The notes below the pieces were generated by a model that was not told the origin of the DNA, ran no database searches, and saw only the letters and a program-made list of their open reading frames with translations. Source: Caldithrix sp. (GTDB lineage Bacteria > KSB1 > UBA2214 > DYKH01). From it: a stretch of 64,000 nucleotides of DNA. The position numbers were made by a program, and so were the translations under genes. The first letter of the stretch is position 1. Each line of letters opens with the position of its first letter. Location of the stretch: the NCBI GenBank assembly GCA_020722685.1, contig DYKH01000001.1:1-64000 (forward strand). The letters are read 5' to 3'. Of the stretch, positions 49,701 through 57,503 are shown in pieces.

Positions 49701-51318
49701 GACAGAGCTTTATGGACGCGCCGGCAATGCATATCGCAATTCTATTCATTCGTTGGGTCGTCTTGCTGATAGCTACAAGCAAACGCTCTTTCTGGAGGCG
49801 GCACAAGATACCAGCCGGAGAACGCCGATCGATTCCGCAGCAATTGTTGCCGGCGACAGCGTTCTACGTATCGCCTATCATTGGATTGATCGCGCCAAAG
49901 GCAAGCTCACTGAAGTCAATTATGAAATCGGCGAAATCTCCCTGGCTTCGGCCAAAGCCGTCATGCAAGCGCCCTTGCCAAAGGGATTGGGCGAATTCCC
50001 TTCTCTGATCTATCGGCGGAAAGTGATGGATGTGGCAGTGGCGCCGCTGCTCGAGGAAACTTTGGCGGCCTACCAGAAGAACCTCATTGAGGCGGACTCG
50101 CTGCAGTATCAGTCCCAATGGGTGGATTTATCCAAACAAAAGTTGATCGCCACCAAGAATCTCCTTCCTTCGGTTTATTCGGAGCTCGCACTGGATGGTC
50201 TGACATTGTTGAGATCGAGATTCGATGATTTCTACAAATTAGTGACCAGCAATCGTTCTTTCGATGAATTGGTAGACGAATTCCAAAGCACGGCAGATGA
50301 GATTGCCAACACTCTTGACTTTAGCAAAGCCGCTATTACCAACACCGTCACCAAGTATCGCGACACCATAGAAATGGCTCAAGCTTTGGGGATTCAGGAA
50401 GAATTCGTTGCTGGGAGTAAGGACTCCATGCTGGCCAGCGTTTTAGCCTTTGCAACCAAGTGTGACTCCCTAAGCAAGGATGCCAAAAAACACGCCGACC
50501 ATTTGCGTTCGCTATTCGTTACCACGGACAATCCCGCTTATGAAGAAGGCCTGTTCACCTTCGAGAGCAATTATTTCGCCTTACGCGATGTCGAACGGGA
50601 AGCCATGGAATCCGGTTATCATTCGGCAAAGGAGCTTGGCATCGACAACTTGCTCGCCAAAAATCTGACGTTGCAATTAGTGCGTTTCGATCCGGAAAGA
50701 TATGCCGGGCTGTTGGACCTGAAAATTGCCACCACAAAAGTCGCAACCGATACGACTTGGAAAACCTCCCCAGACTATTACGAGGGCTGGGCGCTGGTGG
50801 GGTTTGACGATTCTGCCTGGACGCCGGCGGAATTTCTTTCCGCAACCGGACTTTTTTCGGCGGATCAACCCATTTGGGCCTTCGTGAGGCCACCTTCGGC
50901 CGCGAGCCGCGACAGCGCTGCTGTCATTGATTCCCTGGCAAGCGTGGAACGCAAACCGGCGCAAAGGGCGTTTTTCCGCAAGACTTTTTCCGTTAAAGGC
51001 TTGCCAGTCGGCTGTCGGATCAAGCTGGCTGAAAATGCTCAATACAATCTTTACTTCAATGGCGATCTGATTCAAAGGGCGGCTGATGGGGACACGACTG
51101 CCAATGGGACTTTTGATCTTTCCGACTTGCTCAATAACGGAATGAACGTGATCGCCATCGAGATGCAGCCCTCCGGCGAGCAGGCCTTTGGTTTGACCGC
51201 AACTTTGAGCATCCGCAGCCTTCCGGATTGGGATCAAAAGGTGGAAATGCTGCGTCCGGAGTTGGCGAGCGACAAGATCCGGCAAAAGCTGATACTGGAA
51301 AAGGGCCGGATTCCTTAA
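46717..51318 (+). CDS. Giant exported TPR protein with C-terminal jelly-roll domain
   Basis: A 1533-residue protein with a signal peptide (about residues 10-29, 'LWMVVQSELCFAQ'). At least a dozen TPR/Sel1-like repeats cover about 80-880, e.g. 'SAQAYYERILQEFPDSPLLPDVYMRMAEY', 'YDEALYRLGWSHYRINQYDKAISYF' and 'EEALRYFNTLLRHFPGS'-type units ('FKEALRYFNTLLRHFPGSNE'). A helical region follows to about 1340. Residues about 1345-1515 look like a galactose-binding jelly roll as found in glycosidases: 'GWALVGFDDSAWTPA', 'RAFFRKTFSVKGLP', 'YNLYFNGDLIQ', 'LLNNGMNVIAIEM'. Such a cap on a TPR scaffold is unusual and suggests contact with glycan or peptidoglycan. It lies 75 bases after the first TPR gene, in the same transcript. 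Confidence 0.82.
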   Translation: MSMSRRLSGRVVLLSTILWMVVQSELCFAQERNLESSTHKFLAQRDSLLKGYTLDELEKYRALYQREISRLENERADLRKRGIRDEELFLARHPKSKVADKVMMRLAELYYEQAQEEFQNQMQEFDRLYSLYERGESMQAPEEPRKNHSAALNLYASVVEKFPNSELVDDALFNIGFLLEESAAPDSAQAYYERILQEFPDSPLLPDVYMRMAEYHFNPPINDIENAISLYEKILPFRDSPRYDEALYRLGWSHYRINQYDKAISYFTLLVDDVQRTKPYDPMQKYTNPSLVDESIEYIGLSFLESGGPQEAARYLKEIGGREYGASILKRMGDAYMDEKEDYPRALEAFNIFLQLYPNHPIAPNVQNRVVQAYRRLDNEPLAYLARDLLFTKYKEGSDWWNNNTDQQARKSAYALTESAMRDNVTVLINRAQETGQEDLFRQAVVESRRYLQAFPEDSTAPLIHWNLALTLDTKLRRIDEAYQEYLKISNLYWDSKYQRFAAENAVVLAREAAVSAVAAAEQQAAQEQPLTISDLKKQAGEKASRAFSFRERMQLQPSELSPAETRLAEAYDNFIKLFPHAKETTVFLANAGALYYRHHQFKEALRYFNTLLRHFPGSNEVGQARFAIMESYFGKADFRSAEIVARKIVHSDAPEDIKSRARRRLAESIYLSAEILAEEKKHIEAGDEYRRVVKEVPRSQFADLALFNAGLEYDKANDYMRAIETYNYLLATHPNSGYVLDAQNNLAFDYVELNDFRNAAIIYERLAAIHPDAEKARDALYNSSLYFAKSEDWVNAIKINKLFIQRFPKDEVADDLSYEIAGFYERQNEMEKAQESYQTFVESYPTSPRIVEALFRRGKYYRDRGDSRNAILEYEKALARSRDFEKSGLDRNDYFAAEAEFALAMTKFEEFEQIRFRLPEAEMARNKERKKELLLEIVRSLGNCAAYGTYRVYEATCTVGLAYQEFAATWAAQDLPDIERTRRIVAQKEVGDAATELYGRAGNAYRNSIHSLGRLADSYKQTLFLEAAQDTSRRTPIDSAAIVAGDSVLRIAYHWIDRAKGKLTEVNYEIGEISLASAKAVMQAPLPKGLGEFPSLIYRRKVMDVAVAPLLEETLAAYQKNLIEADSLQYQSQWVDLSKQKLIATKNLLPSVYSELALDGLTLLRSRFDDFYKLVTSNRSFDELVDEFQSTADEIANTLDFSKAAITNTVTKYRDTIEMAQALGIQEEFVAGSKDSMLASVLAFATKCDSLSKDAKKHADHLRSLFVTTDNPAYEEGLFTFESNYFALRDVEREAMESGYHSAKELGIDNLLAKNLTLQLVRFDPERYAGLLDLKIATTKVATDTTWKTSPDYYEGWALVGFDDSAWTPAEFLSATGLFSADQPIWAFVRPPSAASRDSAAVIDSLASVERKPAQRAFFRKTFSVKGLPVGCRIKLAENAQYNLYFNGDLIQRAADGDTTANGTFDLSDLLNNGMNVIAIEMQPSGEQAFGLTATLSIRSLPDWDQKVEMLRPELASDKIRQKLILEKGRIP

Positions 51319-51335
51319 GTCTAAGGAGAGGTTAC

Positions 51336-51725
51336 ATGCAACTTGATTGGCAAAAGATGAGAAGACCATACTTACTCATCATAGCATTGTTCGTCCTGCC
51401 GTATGGGCTCGCCGCGCAGGAAAATGCTACTGCAAGGGCTGACACGGTCAGGATGCGAGCGGACACTACTGCGACGCACGCCCCCGCTGCATTCGAAGAA
51501 CAGATTCTGGAGACCATCAAAATCGAAGCCGTGGTGGAAAAGCCGAGCGTCACCTTGATTCCCAAGCGTGCTGAAACCGAGGTGGGGCAGGTTCCGTTCG
51601 GGCACCGGTCGTTTGACAGCGAGCTCAAAGAAAAGCCCAAGGTCGTATCGGATTATGGACAAGAGTTGGAAAGCACCAAGCGCATCAAGAAGATGAAAAA
51701 AGTGCTTGCTAAAGAAGGCAAATAG
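51336..51725 (+). CDS. Small exported protein of the TPR-motor cluster
   Basis: A 129-residue protein with no family I recognise. The ATG at 51336 is preceded by AAGGAGAGG, and the start gives a signal peptide ('PYLLIIALFVLPYGLAAQE', cut near residue 28). The mature part is short, charged and rich in Ala, Glu and Lys, with 'SVTLIPKRAETEVGQVPFGHRSFDSELKEKP' as the most structured-looking portion. The preceding gene ends only 17 bases upstream, and the ExbB-like gene follows after 60 bases, so it is probably a periplasmic component of the same machine. Confidence 0.7.
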   Translation: MQLDWQKMRRPYLLIIALFVLPYGLAAQENATARADTVRMRADTTATHAPAAFEEQILETIKIEAVVEKPSVTLIPKRAETEVGQVPFGHRSFDSELKEKPKVVSDYGQELESTKRIKKMKKVLAKEGK

Positions 51726-51785
51726 AAATATATTTTTTCTGTCGTCATTTGGTTACCAGACCTTTACTGCAAGTTGGAGGTATCG

Positions 51786-52445
51786 ATGGAAGCATTGGCT
51801 GAAATGCTAAGGAATTTTAGTACGGACGTGGTTGGTTGGGAATTTATGTGGATCTTAATCCTTCCCGCTATTTTTGCAGTTGCAATCGCTGTCGAAAGAG
51901 GCATTTTCATCTTGGTAAAAAGCGATATCAATGCCCAAAAGTTCATGACAGAAATCCGCAAGCTGACGGCGGCCGGGAAATACCAGGATGCGTTGGAGCT
52001 TTGCAATCGAGCCCAGGATCGCGCTCTGCCAAAAGTGGTTGCCTGTGGCTTGCGAACGGTCGTCGGTCGGGAATCCGTGGATTTCCGAACCGTGCAGAAC
52101 TCCGTTGACGAAGGCATGCTCGAAGTCATTCCCAAGCTTACACAGCGCACGCACTATCTGGCGATGATCGCCAATGTGGCCACGCTTCTCGGACTATTGG
52201 GCACCATCGCCGGCTTGGTTCTCTCGTTTAAGGCCATTTCTTCCCCAGGAATCGATGCGACTGAAAAGGCGAGACTCCTGGCTTCTGGCATCTCCACGGC
52301 TATGAACACTACATTGCTGGGCTTAATGATTGCCGTGCCCACCATTTTGCTTTACACGTACCTGACGACGAGAACCAATAAAATAATCGATGAAATCGAC
52401 GAACACATGGTGAAATTCATTAACCTGCTGACCGGGAATCGGTAA
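51786..52445 (+). CDS. MotA/TolQ/ExbB-family proton channel subunit
   Basis: An inner-membrane subunit that, with ExbD/TolR partners, forms a rotary ion-driven motor. It has 219 residues; the ATG at 51786 is set by GGAGG at 51776-51780. Three transmembrane helices are at about residues 16-38, 118-142 and 160-184, the last two carrying the family core 'MIANVATLLGLLGTIAGLVLSF' and 'GISTAMNTTLLGLMIAVPTIL'. The cytoplasmic loop between helices 1 and 2 has the usual 'AGKYQDALELCNR'. It is followed by two ExbD homologues, the same 1+2 ratio as AglR-AglQ-AglS of the Myxococcus gliding motor. Confidence 0.92.
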   Translation: MEALAEMLRNFSTDVVGWEFMWILILPAIFAVAIAVERGIFILVKSDINAQKFMTEIRKLTAAGKYQDALELCNRAQDRALPKVVACGLRTVVGRESVDFRTVQNSVDEGMLEVIPKLTQRTHYLAMIANVATLLGLLGTIAGLVLSFKAISSPGIDATEKARLLASGISTAMNTTLLGLMIAVPTILLYTYLTTRTNKIIDEIDEHMVKFINLLTGNR

Positions 52446-52447
52446 TT

Positions 52448-52984
52448 ATGGCTTTCAGACCCTCGAAAAGAAAAAGCCGAACCGTAGAAGAGGTTGAGCT
52501 CAACCTCTTCCCGTTGATGAATTTGATGTGTGTGCTCATCCCCATGTTGTTGTCGACCGTCTCATTCATCAAGATCGGCGTCATCGAGCTTAACTTGCCG
52601 CAGGCTGTGGGTGGCCCGGTTTCGGAAACGGTCTTGCCAAAAGAGGCGCAACGGGGCCTTGATTTGGCCGTCACGGTCACTTCTGCCGGTTTCTACCTTT
52701 CCAGCTCTCAAGCTGTGCTGGTAAATCCGGAAGGTGGAGGTCCAACCATACCCAGACTGGCGGACGGGAATTATGATTTTGAGCAGCTCAATCAGAAACT
52801 TTTGGACCTCAAGAAGCGAATAGCAGGTGGACCACTTGATACCAAGAAGGTCATTTTACAGGCAGAGCAGAGCATTCCATACCAAACGATTGTAAGCACG
52901 ATGGACGCGGCGCGCTCAACTAAAATTGACGGGACCAGCTACGAGCTATTTCCCGAAGTATTGATCAGCGTAGGAATCATCTAA
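52448..52984 (+). CDS. ExbD/TolR-family protein lacking the transmembrane Asp
   Basis: A 178-residue protein with a basic N-terminus, one membrane helix (about residues 20-42) and a periplasmic domain. The helix reads 'LNLFPLMNLMCVLIPMLL'. At the position of the conserved proton-carrying Asp of ExbD (MTPMIDVM...) there is Asn: codon AAT at 52520-52522, residue 25. The periplasmic part shows the ExbD-like end 'IPYQTIVSTMDAARS'. It starts two bases after the ExbB stop and is followed by a second ExbD that keeps the Asp, so this copy may be structural, or the pair may be an asymmetric dimer. Confidence 0.85.
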   Translation: MAFRPSKRKSRTVEEVELNLFPLMNLMCVLIPMLLSTVSFIKIGVIELNLPQAVGGPVSETVLPKEAQRGLDLAVTVTSAGFYLSSSQAVLVNPEGGGPTIPRLADGNYDFEQLNQKLLDLKKRIAGGPLDTKKVILQAEQSIPYQTIVSTMDAARSTKIDGTSYELFPEVLISVGII

Positions 52985-53024
52985 GGCGGTCATCGACTTT
53001 TATCCGCATTAAAGGATCATATTT

Positions 53025-53516
53025 ATGGCGTTCATACCATCACGAATCAAAAGGCATGAAACCGGCCCTAAAAAGGTAGCGCTAAATCTGACCTCCATGA
53101 TGGATATGTTTACTATCATTCTGGTCTTCTTGCTAAAAAGTTATTCGACCGAAAACCTGCTCATCCATCCTTCGGACTATCTGACGCTTCCGTCCTCCAA
53201 CGTACAAACTCCGCCCGAAGTTGCTTTAGATGTGGTGGTATCCAAAGAGTGGATTATGGTCAACAATGAGCCCGTCGAAAGGGTCGACAAAGTCTCCACT
53301 CAACCCACGCTGGTAATTGAGCCGCTTCGCGCCGCCCTTCAGCGTTATTCCATAGAAGCAAAGAAGATGGAAGAAACCTATGGCGTCAAATTCTCCGGCA
53401 AGGTTACCATACAGGGCGATAGAGATTTACCATTTAGTGCCCTCTCTAAAGTAATGGCTACCTGCGGCCAATCGGAATACCCCAATATGCGGTTAGTGGT
53501 TTATCAAAAGCAATAG
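53025..53516 (+). CDS. ExbD/TolR-family protein with intact Asp
   Basis: A 163-residue protein. The single membrane helix (about residues 20-40) reads 'LNLTSMMDMFTIILVFLL', with D27 at the conserved proton-carrying position. The periplasmic domain ends 'DRDLPFSALSKVMATCGQSEYPNMRLVVYQK', the usual ExbD C-terminal pattern. AAGGA is the ribosome-binding site. Both ExbD-like genes begin with nearly the same peptide ('MAFRPSKR' and 'MAFIPSRI'), pointing to duplication followed by specialisation. Confidence 0.88.
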   Translation: MAFIPSRIKRHETGPKKVALNLTSMMDMFTIILVFLLKSYSTENLLIHPSDYLTLPSSNVQTPPEVALDVVVSKEWIMVNNEPVERVDKVSTQPTLVIEPLRAALQRYSIEAKKMEETYGVKFSGKVTIQGDRDLPFSALSKVMATCGQSEYPNMRLVVYQKQ

Positions 53517-53556
53517 TAGCATCAAGCGCCTTTACTTTTTATAGCAAACTGAGGAG

Positions 53557-54702
53557 ATGGTCATTACGGAAGCCGCATTGTCAAAGGATTTTGGCAAGAA
53601 GCCGTTTGAAGAAATAGATCGCACGTTTCTTTTGGCCTTGCTTTTTTCAGCGCTGCTGCATTTCGGGACGGTAGGGTATTTTGTACAGAATCCGATAGCA
53701 TTGAAAAGCACCGAAAGCAGCATCCGTAATATTCAGGAGCAATATGCAAATGTCGTCTTGAAGCGGGTCGACGAAGCCATAGCAGCCGCGAATGCCTTGA
53801 CTTTGGATCGTCCGGTTATATCCCCGGAGGAGGTAAAAAGGGCATCAGAGATCAAAGACAGTGTAGGCAGGCGGGCGCAAGCGAGAAAGAGCGGGGGCGG
53901 TGCCATGAGCGCGGTCGTTTCCTCCGGTAGGAGCGAAGGAAGTGAATCTCGCACCTCAACCGGCGGTGGGAGCCCCAGTGGACGGCAGCAGGTGCAGCAA
54001 CAAATCGAAAATCAAGTAGCCAGTGAAGGTATTTTGGGCATTTTAACTTCATCCAGCGGCTCCGCTGCACCAGGCGGTCAGGTTCAAGACGTACTGGGAG
54101 ACGGAAGCAGCGCCAACAGAGATTACGAGCAGGTTTTTAGAAATGTTGACAGGCTGACCACCTCGGGTAGCGGATCAAAGATGAGGGACGGTGCGGGTAG
54201 CGCATCCGGCCCCGGTGGTTCTGGGAGCGGACGAGGGGAAGTGCGGGGCAGTCGTACCACGCAAGGAGGCAATATTGATGCCTTGGTTTCGGACTTGGGC
54301 GCCGCGAAATCGTCGGACGTGACACGCAAGACCGACCTCGTCGCTTCGACTCTTGCTCCGCTCACAGAGGAAGGGGAGGAGGTAAAAGCCGGCAGCGTCT
54401 CTGCCGGGGCCCGTGACGTGGACGAGGTTTCTTCCATCGTGCAAGAACATAGCCCGGCTATCAAGTACTGTTACGAACGCGAGCTAAAGCGAAATCCCGA
54501 TATGAAAGGCAAGGTGGTGGTTCGGTTCACCATTACGCCCGCCGGCACGGTGACCAATGTCAAAATCATCTCCTCTACTCTCGACTCTGAGACAGTTGAA
54601 CGCTGCATTCTTTCTCGAATTAGCCATTGGGATGATTTTGGTGTCATCGATCAGTCGTTGGGCAACGCAACCTTTCGGCAGGTGTTTTCCTTCGGCTTTT
54701 AA
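53557..54702 (+). CDS. AgmX/PglI C-terminal-domain protein (TonB-like periplasm-spanning component)
   Basis: A 381-residue protein with a cytoplasmic N-terminus, one membrane helix (about 24-44, 'FLLALLFSALLHFGTVGYFV') and a long Gly/Ser/Arg-rich low-complexity region (about 105-245). The compact C-terminal domain (about 285-381) matches AgmX/PglI: 'IVQEHSPAIKYCYERELKRNP' then 'GKVVVRFTITPAGTVTNVKI' and 'VERCILSRISHW', including the paired Cys. AgmX (GltJ) belongs to the Myxococcus gliding machinery, and the layout also resembles TonB/TolA. The GAGGAG directly abuts the ATG, an unusually short spacing; TTG at 53578 is an alternative. A terminator follows at 54849-54887. Confidence 0.85.
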   Translation: MVITEAALSKDFGKKPFEEIDRTFLLALLFSALLHFGTVGYFVQNPIALKSTESSIRNIQEQYANVVLKRVDEAIAAANALTLDRPVISPEEVKRASEIKDSVGRRAQARKSGGGAMSAVVSSGRSEGSESRTSTGGGSPSGRQQVQQQIENQVASEGILGILTSSSGSAAPGGQVQDVLGDGSSANRDYEQVFRNVDRLTTSGSGSKMRDGAGSASGPGGSGSGRGEVRGSRTTQGGNIDALVSDLGAAKSSDVTRKTDLVASTLAPLTEEGEEVKAGSVSAGARDVDEVSSIVQEHSPAIKYCYERELKRNPDMKGKVVVRFTITPAGTVTNVKIISSTLDSETVERCILSRISHWDDFGVIDQSLGNATFRQVFSFGF

Positions 54703-54848
54703 GACGCGGCTGACCACTTTGACTTTTTAGACCTTCATTGCATTGACGAGCTGTATAATCCAAGGGATAAAGATGCGGAGGCAATAAAAGAAACCGAGGA
54801 CTCCGAAGTAAATCGCACCAAAGCGAGAAGCAGGCGAATAGAATCTGC

Positions 54849-54887
54849 GCCGTCAGGCAGCCACTGAATTGTCTGACGGCTTTTTTT
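54849..54887 (+). terminator. Intrinsic terminator of the TPR-motor cluster
   Basis: 11-bp arms with one mismatch (54849-54859, 54870-54880), a 10-base loop and seven T. It closes the unit that begins at the promoter 43623-43651 and precedes aspS. Confidence 0.88.
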
Positions 54888-54920
54888 ATTACCACAACCA
54901 GAGAGGTTTAGGCATCAAGT

Positions 54921-56684
54921 ATGAAATGGAAGAGGACACATACCTGTGGGGAGTTACGCAGCAGCAGCGCCTCCCAAGAAGTTGTTGTCATGGGATGGGT
55001 TGACCGGCGAAGAGATCATGGCGGCTTGATTTTTATCGATGTTCGCGACCGCTATGGGATCACTCAGGTTAGGATCGATCCGACCTCCTCTGCCTACGAA
55101 AAGGCAAAACTATTGCGCAACGAGTTTGTGGTTGCCTTCAAAGGCGTCGTTGCAAAGCGTCCGGTGGGGATGACCAATCCCAAGTTGGCGACCGGCGAGA
55201 TCGAAGTGGTCGCCACCGAGGTCGAGATTCTGAATGTTTCGCAGACGCCGCCCTTTCAGATAAGTGGGGACGTGAGCGCTTCCGAAGACTTGAGGTTGCG
55301 GTATCGCTACTTGGATTTGCGCCGGCCGGAAATGCAACGCAACCTGATCATTCGCCACCGCACCAGCCAGGTGGTGCGAGATTACTTTTGTTCAAAAGGC
55401 TTTATAGAAGTAGAAACGCCGGTTCTGATGAAAAGCACCCCGGAAGGAGCGCGCGACTTTTTGGTCCCCAGCCGAATCTGGCACGGCAGGTTTTTCGCCC
55501 TGCCGCAGTCGCCGCAGACCTATAAGCAGCTCTTGATGGTATCGGGATACGATCGCTATTTTCAAATCGTCCGTTGTTTTCGCGATGAGGACTTGCGGGC
55601 CGACCGGCAGCCGGAATTCACCCAGATAGATGTCGAAATGTCCTACATTGATGAAGAAGACATTTACGATTTGGTGGAAGGATTGATGGCCAAGATCATG
55701 AAGGAGATCCTTGGATTGGAGATCGGCATTCCTTTCCAGCGGATTTCCTATGACACGGCGATGCAACGATACGGCTCGGATAAGCCGGACTTGCGATTCG
55801 GCCTCGAAATTGAAGATATTTCTGCGTTGGTCAAGGATACAGAGTTCAAGGTTTTTGCAGAAGCGGCCCGCGCCGGGAGTCTTGTGGCGGGAATTTGTGC
55901 TCCCCAGTGCGCCGGTTTTTCGCGCAAACAAATTGATACCTTGACCGAATGGGTGAAGGAGCGCGGTGCAACCGGTCTGGTCGCCATCAGAATCAAGGAA
56001 GGCGATTGGGATAGCTCGCTCAACAAGTTTTTCAGCGAAGCACAAAGAAAGGCGATCCTCGCTCAATTCAATGCTCAAGATGGTGACTTGCTTCTTTGCC
56101 TGGCTGACAAGACGGAAGTCGCACAATCCGTATTGGGCGACCTTCGGCTCGAGATGGCCAAACAGCTAAAACTGATCAAACCGGACCAATACCGGTTTGT
56201 TTGGGTTGTCGACTTTCCTCTATTCGAGTACAGTCAGGAAGAGAAACGGTATGTGGCAAGGCACCACCCGTTTACTTCCCCCAAGCTGGAAGACGTCGAC
56301 TTAATAGGCTCCAATCCCGAAAAAGCCAAAGCAAGAGCCTATGACCTTGTGTTAAACGGGATGGAGCTGGCCGGCGGCAGCATTAGAATTTCCACGCCGG
56401 CAATCCAGAGTCAGATGTTCCGGGCCTTGGGCATAGACGATCAAGAAGCGCAAGAAAAATTCGGCTATCTGTTGGAAGCTTTGGCCTTTGGTGCGCCGCC
56501 CCACGGCGGCATTGCCTTCGGCTTCGACCGCATGGTGATGATTTTGGCCGGCTGCAGTTCTATTCGGGAAGTGATCGCCTTCCCCAAAACGGCAAGTGGG
56601 ATGTCTTTGATGGACGGTGCTCCTTCCTACGTTCGCAGCGAGCAGTTGGATGAGCTGGGATTGGCGCTGCGGAATCAGCCTTAG
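54921..56684 (+). CDS. aspS: Aspartyl-tRNA synthetase
   Basis: Charges tRNA-Asp with aspartate (and possibly tRNA-Asn, since many bacteria with this form lack AsnRS). The 587-residue length is the bacterial type. An N-terminal anticodon-binding OB fold ('VVVMGWVDRRRDHGGLIFIDVRDR') is followed by the class II catalytic domain with motif 2 'CFRDEDLRADRQPEFTQID' (about residues 216-234), the bacteria-specific GAD insertion (about 300-420) and motif 3 'GGIAFGFDRMVMIL' (about 530-543). It lies alone after a terminator. Confidence 0.98.
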   Translation: MKWKRTHTCGELRSSSASQEVVVMGWVDRRRDHGGLIFIDVRDRYGITQVRIDPTSSAYEKAKLLRNEFVVAFKGVVAKRPVGMTNPKLATGEIEVVATEVEILNVSQTPPFQISGDVSASEDLRLRYRYLDLRRPEMQRNLIIRHRTSQVVRDYFCSKGFIEVETPVLMKSTPEGARDFLVPSRIWHGRFFALPQSPQTYKQLLMVSGYDRYFQIVRCFRDEDLRADRQPEFTQIDVEMSYIDEEDIYDLVEGLMAKIMKEILGLEIGIPFQRISYDTAMQRYGSDKPDLRFGLEIEDISALVKDTEFKVFAEAARAGSLVAGICAPQCAGFSRKQIDTLTEWVKERGATGLVAIRIKEGDWDSSLNKFFSEAQRKAILAQFNAQDGDLLLCLADKTEVAQSVLGDLRLEMAKQLKLIKPDQYRFVWVVDFPLFEYSQEEKRYVARHHPFTSPKLEDVDLIGSNPEKAKARAYDLVLNGMELAGGSIRISTPAIQSQMFRALGIDDQEAQEKFGYLLEALAFGAPPHGGIAFGFDRMVMILAGCSSIREVIAFPKTASGMSLMDGAPSYVRSEQLDELGLALRNQP

Positions 56685-56886
56685 CAAAGCAGTAGCGAGT
56701 CACCATGGTCACTCTAATTTCGCTAGAATGGGGTACCGAGCGGCGCGGTGCCTCCGACATGACAGAATCAAGCGGCAAGGGCGAGTACAGAATAGTAAAG
56801 AGCGATAGCAATACGTACAAAGAGAATCAAGCGAACGAATCCGTCAATTATGTAAAGAACTGCAAGACCTTACTCATGGATGGAAG

Positions 56887-56923
56887 CAATCTCTTTCCCA
56901 AGATCAGTTTGGGAAAGAGATTG
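56887..56923 (+). terminator. Perfect 15-bp hairpin downstream of aspS
   Basis: Arms CAATCTCTTTCCCAA (56887-56901) and its exact complement (56909-56923) with a 7-base loop. No U-tract follows, so it could be a factor-assisted terminator or a 3'-end stabiliser. Confidence 0.5.
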
Positions 56924-56972
56924 TCCTTCACTCCTCAGTAAGTGAGGTGTCACAAAGAAATAATATTTTCCC

Positions 56973-57001
56973 TTGACAATTTAGCAATTTTTTCTTAAAA
57001 T
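56973..57001 (+). promoter_or_regulatory. Sigma-70-type promoter
   Basis: TTGACA (56973-56978), a 17-base spacer and TAAAAT (56996-57001), facing the lipoprotein/LysM gene pair. Confidence 0.75.
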
Positions 57002-57179
57002 GCCGGTGCCTAAATAGAAATTTCCTGCAGCCTTAAAATACAAACGAAAAATCAATATGGCTCTGGGCGGCATGCTGATGGATTTTGGCTGCACGAGATT
57101 GATCGAGGCAGGAAGAACGGGATTTAACCAGCGCAATTTGCGTAATCAAAGTCAGAGTCTATGGAAGGAGGTGTAAAGC

Positions 57180-57458
57180 ATGTTGAGATTAGCCAAGTCA
57201 TTCGTCGCTTTATCTTTGATCGCTATGATGCTGTTGGCTCTTTTATTGGTTGGGTGCGGCGGCGGGCCCAATGAAAAGCAACTGCAAGCTCTTGAGGAGA
57301 CGAAATCGGCTGCATTAGCTGCAGAATCAAAGAATGCCGACTGCAATTCCGAAAAGGCAAGTCTGCAAAAGCAATTGGCCGAGAAGCAACAAAAGTTACA
57401 GCAACTGAAACAAGAAAAAGTCGATGTCACCAACAGACTATCAGCCATGGGAAACTAG
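57180..57458 (+). CDS. Small coiled-coil lipoprotein
   Basis: A 92-residue lipoprotein. The signal ends at a lipobox 'LLLVGCGGGP' with Cys near residue 26. The mature part is a single predicted coiled coil ('EKQLQALEETKSAALAAE', then repeated Gln/Lys/Leu heptads to the end), similar in style to Lpp or to small YfhG/Slp-like spacers. GGAGG lies just upstream of the ATG. The next gene, a LysM protein, begins 45 bases later and has its own strong ribosome-binding site. A role linking outer membrane and wall is plausible but not shown. Confidence 0.8.
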   Translation: MLRLAKSFVALSLIAMMLLALLLVGCGGGPNEKQLQALEETKSAALAAESKNADCNSEKASLQKQLAEKQQKLQQLKQEKVDVTNRLSAMGN

Positions 57459-57503
57459 ATGACATTGGATTTTGCTAATCCCCAAACCGTAGGAGGGAAG
57501 CTA

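Larger units (their letters stand above)
56685..57179. other. Intergenic region after aspS
   Basis: No supported gene. It contains a perfect 15-bp hairpin (56887-56923) and a consensus-like promoter (56973-57001) for the lipoprotein gene at 57180, with a leader of about 170 bases. Confidence 0.6.

Noticed and set aside
56705..56941. 78-codon plus-strand frame after aspS
   Set aside because: Polar, no ribosome-binding site, runs into the hairpin at 56887-56923, no motif.
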